Assembly (NCBI GenBank): GCA_024762745.1
Contig: JANTGV010000079.1
Coordinates: 1-5,984 of the forward strand
Direction of reading: 5' to 3'
Length of the DNA: 5,984 nucleotides
Origin: Sulfurimonas sp.
GTDB lineage: Bacteria > Campylobacterota > Campylobacteria > Campylobacterales > Sulfurimonadaceae
Both the position numbers and the translations under genes were made by a program. Position 1 is the stretch's first letter, and the number at the start of each line of letters is the position of its first letter. Positions 1-5,615 of the stretch are shown one piece after another. The notes under the pieces were generated by a model. That model worked only from the letters and a program-made list of their open reading frames with translations. It did not search any database and was not told the DNA's origin.

Positions 1-196
1 TACTCGCTCTGTTTGCATCTGCTACTGCGTTTTGCGCTGCAGTTGTATCTACACTCTCATTGGCTGCATCTGCTGCTGCGTTTAACTCACTGATTGCATT
101 TTCTAAAACTGTCGCTGCGTTTGTAGCTGCAGCTGCTGCTTCACTTGCTGTTGCTTGTGCATCCTCTGCTGCTTCTAAGTTCTCTGCTGTCGGATT
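1..196 (-). repeat. Adhesin repeat unit 3, partial (from residue 451; cut by the window edge)
   Basis: The unit opens N-P-T-A-E-N-L, again exactly 120 residues after the previous start, and has S-V-D-T-T-A-A-Q at the conserved internal position. About 25 of its 65 visible residues are Ala. At DNA level its gtatctacactctc block at 45 matches gtatccacactctc at 405, 360 bases apart. More units very likely follow outside the window. Confidence 0.82.
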
Positions 197-1546
197 TGCA
201 TCTGCTGCTTCGGCCGCTGTATCTGCTGCTGTTGCTGCGTTTTGTGCTGTAGTTGCTGCTGTTGTTGCTGCCTCTGTTAAATCTGAAAGATCTGATACCA
301 TCTCTGCTATCTCTAAATCTGACTTAGCTTCTGCTGCTATAGCTGCGGCCATTGCTGCTGCACTTGCATCCTGAGTATGAGTAAGGACTTCTAAAGCATC
401 ACTTGTATCCACACTCTCTCTAGCTGCATCGGCTACAATATTTAACTCTTGTATCGCAGCCTCTAATTCATCTGCTGCCTCTTTTGCCAATAGTGCTGTT
501 GCATTTGCAGCTTCTTGTGTTCTCTCTGTCTCTTCTATATTTTCTGTTGTTGGATTTGTATCCATAACTTCTACTGCGTTTTTTGCCTCAATGGCTGCAA
601 AGTTTGCATTTTGAGTGGCTAGATTTGCAGCACTTATGAAGTCAGAGAGGGTATCACTCATCTCTTCAATTAAAGCATCTGTAGCTGTTTCACTTGAGTC
701 TACTGCGTTTTTTGCATTTTGACTCGCTTCTTCTGTTACTTTTAATACCTCTAAAGCTTCTTTCGTATCAATATTCTCGCCTCTTGCTTCAGCTGCAACC
801 TCTAACTCTTCGATAAGTTCTTTTAAATCTTTAGCTGCGTTTGCAGCTTCAATAGATGCTACATTAGCAGCACTTTGTGCTCTCTCAACTGCTGCTAAAT
901 TTTCTGAATTAGGCTTATTTAATGCTGTTTGTAGTGCATTTTGCAACTCAAGTGATACTTCATTTGCTGCTAAAGTAGCTGCCTTTGCAGCATCAATTAT
1001 CTCAGACATATTTGAGACTAAACTATCGACTTCTGAACTTTGCTCTTGCGAACTACCTACTCTATATTGATTATCTTCTGTACCTCTGTCTACAACACTA
1101 TCTTTTTCTTCTTTTTGTACATCTCTTAATTCCGCACTTATATTTTCTTGCTCATCATCTATCTGAGCAAAGTTTGCCTCTGGTGCTGCAGAAGAGTGTG
1201 AATCTACACTCTCTTCCTCTCCAGATTCAGTCTCCATATCATCAGCATAGTTTTCATCTATATATGTTTCTATAGACTGACTCTCTGAGACTGTTTCGTT
1301 CTCTGAGAATGGTTCATTTACCAAAGATGAATCAAAAAGCTGAGATTCATCACCAAGCATGACTATTTCGCTTCCATCTAAAAGAGTCACAACAAGACTG
1401 TTTAAGCCTGAAGCTTCTTTAAGCCCACTAATTAAATCACCTTCATATATCACATCATCTTTTAAAACTTCACTAGTTGTACCATCAACTCTTGCTATAT
1501 TGAACTTACCAGCTATACTAGCTATTTTTCCGATTGTTGTTGACAT
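1..1546 (-). CDS. LapA-like giant surface adhesin, N-terminal part (retention module plus Ala-rich 120-residue repeats); runs off the left edge
   Basis: The frame is open for 515 codons from ATG at 1546 to the window edge, so only the N-terminus is seen. Residues about 5-72 resemble the retention module of LapA/BapA-type adhesins: a G-K-I-A-S-I-A-G-K start, an E-G-D-L-I turn and V-T-L-L-D-G-S-E-I-V-M-L-G-D near the end. In that family the module is thought to lodge in the outer-membrane TolC-like pore and hold the secreted protein on the cell surface. Residues about 73-180 are an acidic Ser/Glu/Asp-rich linker. From 181 onward the protein is Ala-rich, with no Cys and almost no Pro or aromatics, and repeats every 120 residues, probably as a helical or coiled-coil stalk. 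There is no Sec signal peptide, as expected for type I secretion by a C-terminal signal (not seen). The start is supported by GGAGT five bases upstream of ATG and by the promoter at 1571-1599. The nearby lapG supports the call. Family is inferred; adhesive function and total length are unknown. Confidence 0.82.
   Translation of the reverse strand, partial: MSTTIGKIASIAGKFNIARVDGTTSEVLKDDVIYEGDLISGLKEASGLNSLVVTLLDGSEIVMLGDESQLFDSSLVNEPFSENETVSESQSIETYIDENYADDMETESGEEESVDSHSSAAPEANFAQIDDEQENISAELRDVQKEEKDSVVDRGTEDNQYRVGSSQEQSSEVDSLVSNMSEIIDAAKAATLAANEVSLELQNALQTALNKPNSENLAAVERAQSAANVASIEAANAAKDLKELIEELEVAAEARGENIDTKEALEVLKVTEEASQNAKNAVDSSETATDALIEEMSDTLSDFISAANLATQNANFAAIEAKNAVEVMDTNPTTENIEETERTQEAANATALLAKEAADELEAAIQELNIVADAARESVDTSDALEVLTHTQDASAAAMAAAIAAEAKSDLEIAEMVSDLSDLTEAATTAATTAQNAATAADTAAEAADANPTAENLEAAEDAQATASEAAAAATNAATVLENAISELNAAADAANESVDTTAAQNAVADANRAS
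197..556 (-). repeat. Adhesin repeat unit 2 (residues 331-450, 120 aa / 360 bp)
   Basis: The unit opens N-P-T-T-E-N-I, exactly 120 residues after K-P-N-S-E-N-L. It carries V-D-T-S-D-A-L-E-V-L at the same internal position as unit 1 and ends S-D-L-T-E-A-A...A-A-D-A. About 38 of 120 residues are Ala. Within the unit, T-Q-E-A (343) and T-Q-D-A (391) begin similar Ala/Glu/Leu stretches, which suggests an older internal duplication of about 48 residues. Confidence 0.85.
557..916 (-). repeat. Adhesin repeat unit 1 (residues 211-330, 120 aa / 360 bp)
   Basis: This is the first complete unit of the helical repeat. It opens K-P-N-S-E-N-L, has I-D-T-K-E-A-L-E-V-L 50 residues in, and ends S-D-F-I-S-A-A...V-M-D-T. 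Residues 181-210 just before it match the last 30 residues of a unit, so the array begins with a partial copy. About 27 of its 120 residues are Ala by hand count, the lowest of the visible units, and it has more Lys, Glu and bulky hydrophobic residues than the later ones. Confidence 0.85.
1331..1534 (-). other. LapA-type retention module (adhesin residues about 5-72)
   Basis: This segment encodes a compact, mostly beta-type sequence: I-G-K-I-A-S-I-A-G-K, then R-V-D-G-T, V-L-K-D-D, Y-E-G-D-L-I, V-T-L-L-D-G-S and M-L-G-D-E-S. The order matches my memory of Pseudomonas LapA N-termini (I-V-x-S-I-V-G, an E-G-D turn, V-T-L-x-L-A-D-G-x-x-x-x-L-G). In those adhesins the module stays in the periplasm and plugs the export pore until LapG cuts just behind it. 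The boundaries are approximate, and the match is by eye, not by profile search. Confidence 0.75.
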
Positions 1547-1570
1547 AATAGACTCCAAATAAATAGTTTT

Positions 1571-1599
1571 ATTGTAGAAATATTATGATAAATTGTAAA
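1571..1599 (-). promoter_or_regulatory. Sigma70-type promoter of the adhesin gene
   Basis: On the minus strand, TTTACA (1599-1594) is followed after exactly 17 bases by TACAAT (1576-1571). Each hexamer matches the sigma70 consensus at five of six positions. Transcription would begin near 1564, leaving a leader of about 18 bases that just holds the GGAGT ribosome site at 1556-1552. It is the best two-box promoter in the window. It is predicted from sequence alone. Confidence 0.6.
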
Positions 1600-1609
1600 A
1601 AATGTATAT

Positions 1610-1623
1610 TGTACTTGAGTACA
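1610..1623. promoter_or_regulatory. Operator-like hyphenated palindrome upstream of the adhesin promoter
   Basis: The sequence TGTACT-TG-AGTACA is a perfect 6-bp inverted repeat around two bases. Its centre lies about 52 bases upstream of the predicted adhesin start site, a position where activators often bind. It is also just beyond the stop codon of the 70-codon ORF. It is too short and has no T-run, so it is unlikely to be a terminator. No specific regulator can be named. Confidence 0.35.
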
Positions 1624-1627
1624 GTAG

Positions 1628-1840
1628 TTAGTCTAGTATCTTGATTCCATACTCTTCATCGACACTATAGTTAATATTTTGTGAGATAAAAGCATTTGTT
1701 ATTTTGATCAACTCCAGTTGTCTTGAATGAGTCGATACCATTTTAGTATCATTAGGTAATAAATAGTTTTCTATTTTATTATATTCGTAACTAAAAATAC
1801 AATTTTCAACTAATATAGTCTCAATTATTTCTATAATCAT
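1628..1840 (-). CDS. Small hypothetical protein, 70 aa
   Basis: This is an ORF of 70 codons between the adhesin gene and the tRNA, in the adhesin's direction. I do not recognise the protein. It is acidic and Ile/Asn-rich, with one Cys (C14), no clear signal peptide and no full membrane span, and the sequence has the mixed charged and hydrophobic look of a folded small protein. ATG at 1840 is the first possible start, since an in-frame TAA lies just upstream. The ribosome site is weak: AGG about 11 bases before ATG. Two tandem extended -10 elements about 40-70 bases upstream support transcription. It ends 81 bases before the adhesin ATG, so a link to adhesin expression is possible but unproven. 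It could also be a remnant, or the transcript could act as RNA. Confidence 0.45.
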   Translation of the reverse strand: MIIEIIETILVENCIFSYEYNKIENYLLPNDTKMVSTHSRQLELIKITNAFISQNINYSVDEEYGIKILD

Positions 1841-1887
1841 TATTTATTCTGCCTATTTTTGTTATTGTTAAATTTTATTTCAAACGT

Positions 1888-1913
1888 ATTATAACATATA
1901 ATTTATTATAACA
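1888..1913 (-). promoter_or_regulatory. Two tandem extended -10 promoter elements (TGTTATAAT twice, 17 bp apart)
   Basis: On the minus strand TGTTATAAT occurs at 1913-1905 and again at 1896-1888. Both are perfect TATAAT hexamers with the TGn extension, and the same nonamer precedes pyrF. The proximal copy would start transcription near 1881, about 41 bases before the 70-codon ORF. The surroundings are very AT-rich, so one chance match would be unremarkable. Two full nonamers at a 17-base spacing are less likely to be chance. Confidence 0.5.
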
Positions 1914-1998
1914 GCATAATTTTATCTTAAAGTATATAGAGCCTGTTCTGTTATTTAAAAATGATAATTGATTGAAGGAAAGTTTAAAGTTCTTCAAG

Positions 1999-2088
1999 TG
2001 GTGGACAAGGAGGGATTCGAACCCTCGGTACAGTTACCCATACGCATCCTTAGCAGGGATGTGGTTTCAGCCGCTCACCCACTTGTCC
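1999..2088 (-). tRNA. tRNA-Ser, anticodon GCU
   Basis: The 90-base minus-strand gene folds as a class II tRNA. The acceptor stem is GGACAAG (2088-2082) with CTTGTCC (2009-2003), followed by the discriminator A and an encoded CCA at 2001-1999. The anticodon stem is CATCC/GGATG with loop CTGCTAA, giving anticodon GCT at 2054-2052, which reads serine codons AGC and AGU. The T arm is GAGGG-TTCGAAT-CCCTC. A long variable arm with GTA/TAC pairing, typical of tRNA-Ser, lies between the anticodon stem and T arm. No adjacent tRNA gene is present, so it is transcribed singly. Confidence 0.97.
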
Positions 2089-2102
2089 ATTTGAAGACCG
2101 AG

Positions 2103-2110
2103 ATTATAAT
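2103..2110. promoter_or_regulatory. Shared palindromic -10 box for divergent tRNA-Ser (minus) and possibly lapG (plus)
   Basis: ATTATAAT is its own reverse complement, so it offers TATAAT on the minus strand (2108-2103) and on the plus strand (2105-2110). On the minus strand the start site would fall near 2096, about eight bases before mature tRNA-Ser, with a C/G-rich stretch just after the -10 as seen in stable-RNA promoters. On the plus strand it would start near 2117, about 46 bases before the lapG ATG. No convincing -35 box is seen on either side. The tRNA use is the more convincing. Confidence 0.5.
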
Positions 2111-2162
2111 AGTTATTTCATAACACTTAGCTTAAGAAATGAATATTATGCAATAATACAGT

Positions 2163-2783
2163 ATGAAAACATTACTGCTGTTATTTTTCACATCTTTACT
2201 TCTTTCTAAACCCTATCCTAGTTTTACAAAAAGTGAACTAATAGATATCGCCAAAAATAATATAATCTCTAAAAATAGAATAGAAGATTATGAAAAGACC
2301 ATGGTAGTTCATAAAAAGAATTCTAAAGAGTTGCAGCTAAAGCAGATGAATCTCTACCTGAACACCCTTCTCCCTCAATACGACGATATAATAAATAACA
2401 AGCTCGACAGCTGGGCTACTCCAAAAGAGTTTTTAACTGTGGGCTATGGAGACTGTGAGGACTATGTCATTATAAAATACTACTCACTCATTAGACTCGG
2501 ATTTGATGAGAGAAAGCTTTTCTTAACAAGGGTCAAAGAGAAATATAGGGGTGGAGTTCATATGGTTCTTACATATTTTAAAGAAAAAGACAAACCACCT
2601 CTTGTTCTTGATAATCTTAGTTTTAAAATACTTGACTTAAAAACAAGAAGTGATATTAAGGCGGAAATTTTTATAAACTCTACTGGAGTTTACAGAGCTA
2701 CGAATAATTTTAAACTCATCAAAATTGCTGAAAAGTACAAAGAGTTTGAAGATCTAAAAACTAAAGTGAAAAAGAATCACTAA
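2163..2783 (+). CDS. lapG: LapG-type periplasmic cysteine protease (bacterial transglutaminase-like, family C93)
   Basis: This 206-residue protein has a Sec-type signal peptide (residues 1 to about 18: M-K-T, a Leu/Phe run, then S-K-P) and so should act in the periplasm. The fold family is shown by the S-W-A-T-P-K-E-F motif (83-90), G-D-C-E-D with catalytic Cys98, G-G-V-H-M-V-L with His133, and L-V-L-D-N-L with Asp150. The Cys-His and His-Asp spacings (35 and 17) are close to those I recall for Pseudomonas LapG. Asp97 and Glu99 beside the Cys match the residues that bind calcium in that enzyme. LapG cuts LapA-type adhesins behind the retention module and is held inactive by the c-di-GMP receptor LapD. 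The adhesin gene upstream is the obvious substrate. ATG 2163 is the only start compatible with the signal peptide, because an in-frame TAA lies at 2154. No good ribosome site precedes it, so translation may be weak. Confidence 0.88.
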   Translation: MKTLLLLFFTSLLLSKPYPSFTKSELIDIAKNNIISKNRIEDYEKTMVVHKKNSKELQLKQMNLYLNTLLPQYDDIINNKLDSWATPKEFLTVGYGDCEDYVIIKYYSLIRLGFDERKLFLTRVKEKYRGGVHMVLTYFKEKDKPPLVLDNLSFKILDLKTRSDIKAEIFINSTGVYRATNNFKLIKIAEKYKEFEDLKTKVKKNH

Positions 2784-3463
2784 AGTTTTTCTAAAATTCT
2801 TTTCACTACATCTGCAGGGTTTTCAGACTTGTAAATTGGACGACCGACCACTATAAAATCCACAAGAGCATTTTTGGCAAAAGTGACATCGGCAACTCTC
2901 TTCTGATCTCCCGCATCTTCACCAAAAGGACGGATACCAGGAGTTAAAGTCATAAACTCTTTTGAGGTAAGTTCCTTAATTGATTTACTCTCAAACGCAG
3001 AACAGACAACACCGTCAAGTCCACTATCCATTGCATCTTTTGCAAACTGATCCGCTTTACTTGCTATACTACTATCATAAACAGTATTAAACTCATCTTC
3101 ACTAAAAGATGTTAATGCTGTTACAGCCAATACTATAGGACGTTTATCAAACTTTTCTAAACGACTCATAACCTCACTCATAGCCCGTTTACCAGCTGAA
3201 GCATGCACATTAAACATATCCACACCTAGCCCCATAATTGACTCAGCAGCATCCGCCATAGTATTTGGAATATCATAAAGCTTGAGGTCTAAAAATATTT
3301 TAAAATCTGGGTTTATTTTTTTAATAGCAAGTAAAAAATCTTCACCATCACGAATGTAAGTACGTAGTCCAACTTTAAGCCAGACATCGTAGTTTTTTAT
3401 TTTCTCTATAAGAGTTAAGTTCTCTTCTTTTGTAGGTAAATCAAGTGCAACGCATAATTCCAT
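2780..3463 (-). CDS. pyrF: Orotidine 5'-phosphate decarboxylase
   Basis: This 227-residue cytoplasmic TIM-barrel enzyme converts orotidine 5'-monophosphate to UMP, the last step of de novo pyrimidine synthesis. The length is normal for bacterial PyrF. Visible signatures are V-A-L-D-L with Asp8, L-K-V-G with Lys30, the catalytic F-L-D-L-K-L-Y-D-I-P-N-T block (Asp59, Lys61, Asp64), N-V-H-A-S near 85-89, T-P-G-I-R-P (174-179), and V-V-G-R-P-I (205-210) with the phosphate-binding Arg208. The expected active-site residues are all present. It starts at ATG 3463 behind an AAGAG-type ribosome site, 57 bases after actP. An extended -10 in that gap suggests it is transcribed on its own as well as by read-through. 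Its TAG overlaps the stop codon of the convergent lapG. Confidence 0.96.
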   Translation of the reverse strand: MELCVALDLPTKEENLTLIEKIKNYDVWLKVGLRTYIRDGEDFLLAIKKINPDFKIFLDLKLYDIPNTMADAAESIMGLGVDMFNVHASAGKRAMSEVMSRLEKFDKRPIVLAVTALTSFSEDEFNTVYDSSIASKADQFAKDAMDSGLDGVVCSAFESKSIKELTSKEFMTLTPGIRPFGEDAGDQKRVADVTFAKNALVDFIVVGRPIYKSENPADVVKRILEKL

Positions 3464-3491
3464 AGTTTCTCTTTTAAAAATTAATTATGGA

Positions 3492-3500
3492 ATTATAACA
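3492..3500 (-). promoter_or_regulatory. Extended -10 promoter element of pyrF
   Basis: TGTTATAAT on the minus strand (3500-3492) has a perfect -10 hexamer with a TGn extension, and no -35 box is seen 17 bases upstream. The predicted start near 3485 gives a leader of about 22 bases. It lies in the 57-base gap between actP and pyrF, which has no hairpin terminator, so pyrF may also receive transcripts from actP. Confidence 0.55.
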
Positions 3501-3520
3501 TTTCTAATCTTTTCTATAGG

Positions 3521-5185
3521 CTAGTGCGCTACAGCACCCTCGGCACCTATACCTGTTTGACTCCGTATAAACTGCATCTCAAATGCCTCATTCTCAGCTT
3601 TTGCACGCTTAGAAGAGTCTGTGACAGAAAAGAGATATACCCCTATAAACGCAATAGTTACTGAAAAGAGTGCCGGGTATTTATAAGGAAAAATAGCCTC
3701 TGTATTTCCTAAAATATCCACCCAAACAATAGGACCGAGGATGACAAGTAAAATTGCTGTAGATAAACCAAGTGAACCCCCTATAACTGCTCCACGAGTC
3801 GTAAGTTTTTTCCAGTACATTGAAAGAATCAATATAGGAAAGTTTGCAGATGCCGCAATTGCAAATGCAAGACCAACTACAAACGCAATGTTTTGCTTTT
3901 CAAACATGATTCCCATAATGATGGCCAACACACCTAAAGCAACTGTTGCAATTTTTGAGACTCTCATCTCTTTATGATGCTCTGGATCCCCATCTTTTAC
4001 TACGGAAGCATAGAGATCATGACTAATTGCCGAAGCCCCTGCAAGTGTAAGACCTGAAACCACAGCTAAAATCGTAGCAAAGGCAACTGCCGAAATAAAT
4101 CCTAAGAAAATATCACCACCAACTGCGTGTGAGAGATGGATAGCAGCCATATTGTTTCCGCCAATGATTGGTGAACCACCACTTATCGCCTGTTTAGCGT
4201 AATCTAAATAGTGAGGATTTTGAAAAACCATAACAATCGCACCAAAACCAATAATAAAAGTTAATATATAGAAGTATCCTATGAAGCCTGTTGCATAAAA
4301 GACTGATTTTCTTGCCTCTTTTGCATCACCAACAGTGAAAAAACGCATCAAAATATGAGGAAGCCCTGCTGTACCAAACATCAATGCCACTGCCAAAGAG
4401 ATAGCTGATATAGGGTCTGAGACAAGCCCACCCGGGCTCATAATCTCTACACCCTTAAGCTCTGTTGCGTGAATAAATAGATTCTCAAAACTAAACCCAT
4501 AGTGATACATCACAGCTACTGCCATGAAAGTCGCTCCGGAGAGAAGGAGAAATGCTTTAATGATTTGAACCCATGTAGTTGCCAACATCCCACCAAATGT
4601 GACGTAGAGTATCATGAGTATACCCACTAAAATAACTGCTATCTCATACTCTAGTCCAAAAAGTATCTGAATAAGTTTTCCACTTCCAACCATCTGCGCT
4701 ATGAGATAAAGAATAACAGTTGCGATTGAGCCTGTTGCAGCAAGTATACGAATAGGTGTCTGTTTTAGTCTATAAGAAGCTACATCAGCAAAAGAGTATC
4801 TACCCAAATTACGTAAAGGTTCAGCTATCATAAAAAGGATGATAGGCCAGCCAACTAAAAACCCTATGGAATATATAAGCCCATCATACCCTTTCATGTA
4901 AACAAGTCCTGAAATACCTAAAAACGAAGCTGCAGACATATAGTCACCTGCTATCGCCATACCGTTTTGAAAACCGGTAATACCCCCACCTGCAGTATAA
5001 AAATCTTTTGGAGACTTTGTTCTCTTTGCCGCCCAGTAGGTAATTATCAAAGTTGCACTTACAAAGAGTAAAAACATAATAATAGCAGAGAGATTCAGTG
5101 CCTGTTTTGCAATCTCACCCTCGATTGCCCCAGCTGCAAAAACTACAGCTGAACCAAGTATCAAAAATAAAAATACTCTATTCAT
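3521..5185 (-). CDS. actP: Acetate/cation symporter ActP (sodium:solute symporter family)
   Basis: This 554-residue inner-membrane transporter takes up acetate, and in some bacteria other short monocarboxylates, with a cation. From memory it matches E. coli ActP (549 aa) almost end to end. It begins with a cleavable-looking hydrophobic segment (1 to about 20), followed by roughly 13 membrane spans. Conserved blocks include [13 protein letters not shown] (64-76), [42 protein letters not shown], the K-S-V-F-Y-A-T-G-F region, and a C-terminal F-I-R-S-Q-T-G. Compared with E. coli ActP there is a small insertion in the loop after N-P-H-Y (about residue 326). Its ATG directly follows the TAG of yjcH, and its AAGGA ribosome site (5197-5193) lies inside yjcH, so the two are translationally coupled. 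No acetyl-CoA synthetase gene is in view. Specificity is inferred from similarity. Confidence 0.95.
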   Translation of the reverse strand: MNRVFLFLILGSAVVFAAGAIEGEIAKQALNLSAIIMFLLFVSATLIITYWAAKRTKSPKDFYTAGGGITGFQNGMAIAGDYMSAASFLGISGLVYMKGYDGLIYSIGFLVGWPIILFMIAEPLRNLGRYSFADVASYRLKQTPIRILAATGSIATVILYLIAQMVGSGKLIQILFGLEYEIAVILVGILMILYVTFGGMLATTWVQIIKAFLLLSGATFMAVAVMYHYGFSFENLFIHATELKGVEIMSPGGLVSDPISAISLAVALMFGTAGLPHILMRFFTVGDAKEARKSVFYATGFIGYFYILTFIIGFGAIVMVFQNPHYLDYAKQAISGGSPIIGGNNMAAIHLSHAVGGDIFLGFISAVAFATILAVVSGLTLAGASAISHDLYASVVKDGDPEHHKEMRVSKIATVALGVLAIIMGIMFEKQNIAFVVGLAFAIAASANFPILILSMYWKKLTTRGAVIGGSLGLSTAILLVILGPIVWVDILGNTEAIFPYKYPALFSVTIAFIGVYLFSVTDSSKRAKAENEAFEMQFIRSQTGIGAEGAVAH

Positions 5186-5500
5186 CTAATTTTCCTTCAG
5201 CGTATCTTTAATTTTATTATTTAATTCATCAAACTCACTGTTTGCCCGTTTCGTATAGACACCTGTCAAGATAAACGCAAATATAATGACTGCAACACCT
5301 ATCGGAATACCTATAGTTGCAACCGAGTCGGATGATAATGGAGTTGCTAGAGTAGATGGGCTAAACGCAATTGTTAATATAAATGTAAAATAGACAACCA
5401 ACATTGCAATCGAAAGCTTGACTGCCAATGTACCCCTTTTAGATACTAACTCTTGATAATCAGGATTACTCTTGATTTTATCTACTAACTCACTATTCAT
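5186..5500 (-). CDS. yjcH: DUF485 membrane protein, YjcH-like partner of ActP
   Basis: This small inner-membrane protein has a charged N-terminus, two membrane spans (about residues 26-47 and 62-83) and a charged C-terminal helix. It follows the E. coli YjcH pattern: Y-Q-E-L-V-S-K-R near 15-22, I-A-F-S-P near 44-48, T-P-L before the second span, G-I-P-I-G at its start, and R-A-N-S-E-F-D-E-L-N-N after it. I start it at ATG 5500, which gives 104 residues, the same length I recall for E. coli YjcH. AAGGA (5510-5506) lies five bases upstream. An in-frame ATG at 5524 would add eight residues but has no ribosome site. YjcH is encoded with ActP in many bacteria, and its exact role is not known to me. 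Confidence 0.9.
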   Translation of the reverse strand: MNSELVDKIKSNPDYQELVSKRGTLAVKLSIAMLVVYFTFILTIAFSPSTLATPLSSDSVATIGIPIGVAVIIFAFILTGVYTKRANSEFDELNNKIKDTLKEN

Positions 5501-5544
5501 CTTTTTCCTTTTAAAATCTATCATACTTTAAAATTAATCTGGAA

Positions 5545-5550
5545 ATTATA
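5545..5550 (-). promoter_or_regulatory. -10 box of the yjcH-actP operon
   Basis: A perfect TATAAT lies on the minus strand at 5550-5545, with an AT-rich stretch upstream and no recognisable -35 box. Transcription would begin near 5538, about 38 bases before the yjcH ATG at 5500. That start would also leave the alternative ATG at 5524 only about 14 bases into the transcript with no ribosome site, which favours the shorter yjcH. Confidence 0.5.
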
Positions 5551-5573
5551 CTCTAAATAAAAATATTAGTGGC

Positions 5574-5579
5574 TAGAAT
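5574..5579 (+). promoter_or_regulatory. Possible -10 box of the 119-aa gene
   Basis: TAGAAT on the plus strand would place a start site near 5586, about 30 bases before the ATG at 5616. It matches the consensus at five of six positions, and no -35 box is seen. It sits back to back with the yjcH -10, so the 115-base gap would be a divergent promoter region. Confidence 0.3.
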
Positions 5580-5615
5580 AACTCTAGAAAAATTAAAACT
5601 TAACAGGATATAGAT

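Noticed and set aside
60..374. Plus-strand Ala-rich open frame of 104 codons
   Set aside because: It lies wholly antisense to the adhesin repeats. Alternating GCTGCA-type sequence reads as Ala on both strands, so the long frame is a by-product. No ribosome site or promoter supports it.
1..1006. Short-unit tandem repeat or CRISPR-like array suggested by recurring gctgctgc blocks
   Set aside because: The period is 360 bp and in frame, with divergent copies coding Ala-rich protein. There are no short identical repeats with unique spacers.
985..1562. Two plus-strand open frames (985-1275 and 1359-1562) opposite the adhesin N-terminus
   Set aside because: They are antisense to the retention module and linker, have implausible composition (Leu/His/Tyr-rich in the first), and lack ribosome sites.
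1991..2097. Attachment site or integrated element at tRNA-Ser
   Set aside because: No integrase gene and no direct repeat of the tRNA 3' end is seen. The flanking similarity is an inverted repeat explained by leader-trailer pairing.
3481..3500. Possible terminator after actP (aattat repeated)
   Set aside because: The two aattat copies are direct, not inverted, and form no GC-rich stem or T-run. The segment is better read as the pyrF -10 region.
3741..3977. Plus-strand open frame of 78 codons inside actP
   Set aside because: It is antisense to strongly conserved transporter sequence and has no supporting start signals.
5501..5524. Longer yjcH start at ATG 5524
   Set aside because: It has no ribosome site, and the eight added residues are not part of the family. 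ATG 5500 has AAGGA at proper spacing and gives the usual 104 residues.
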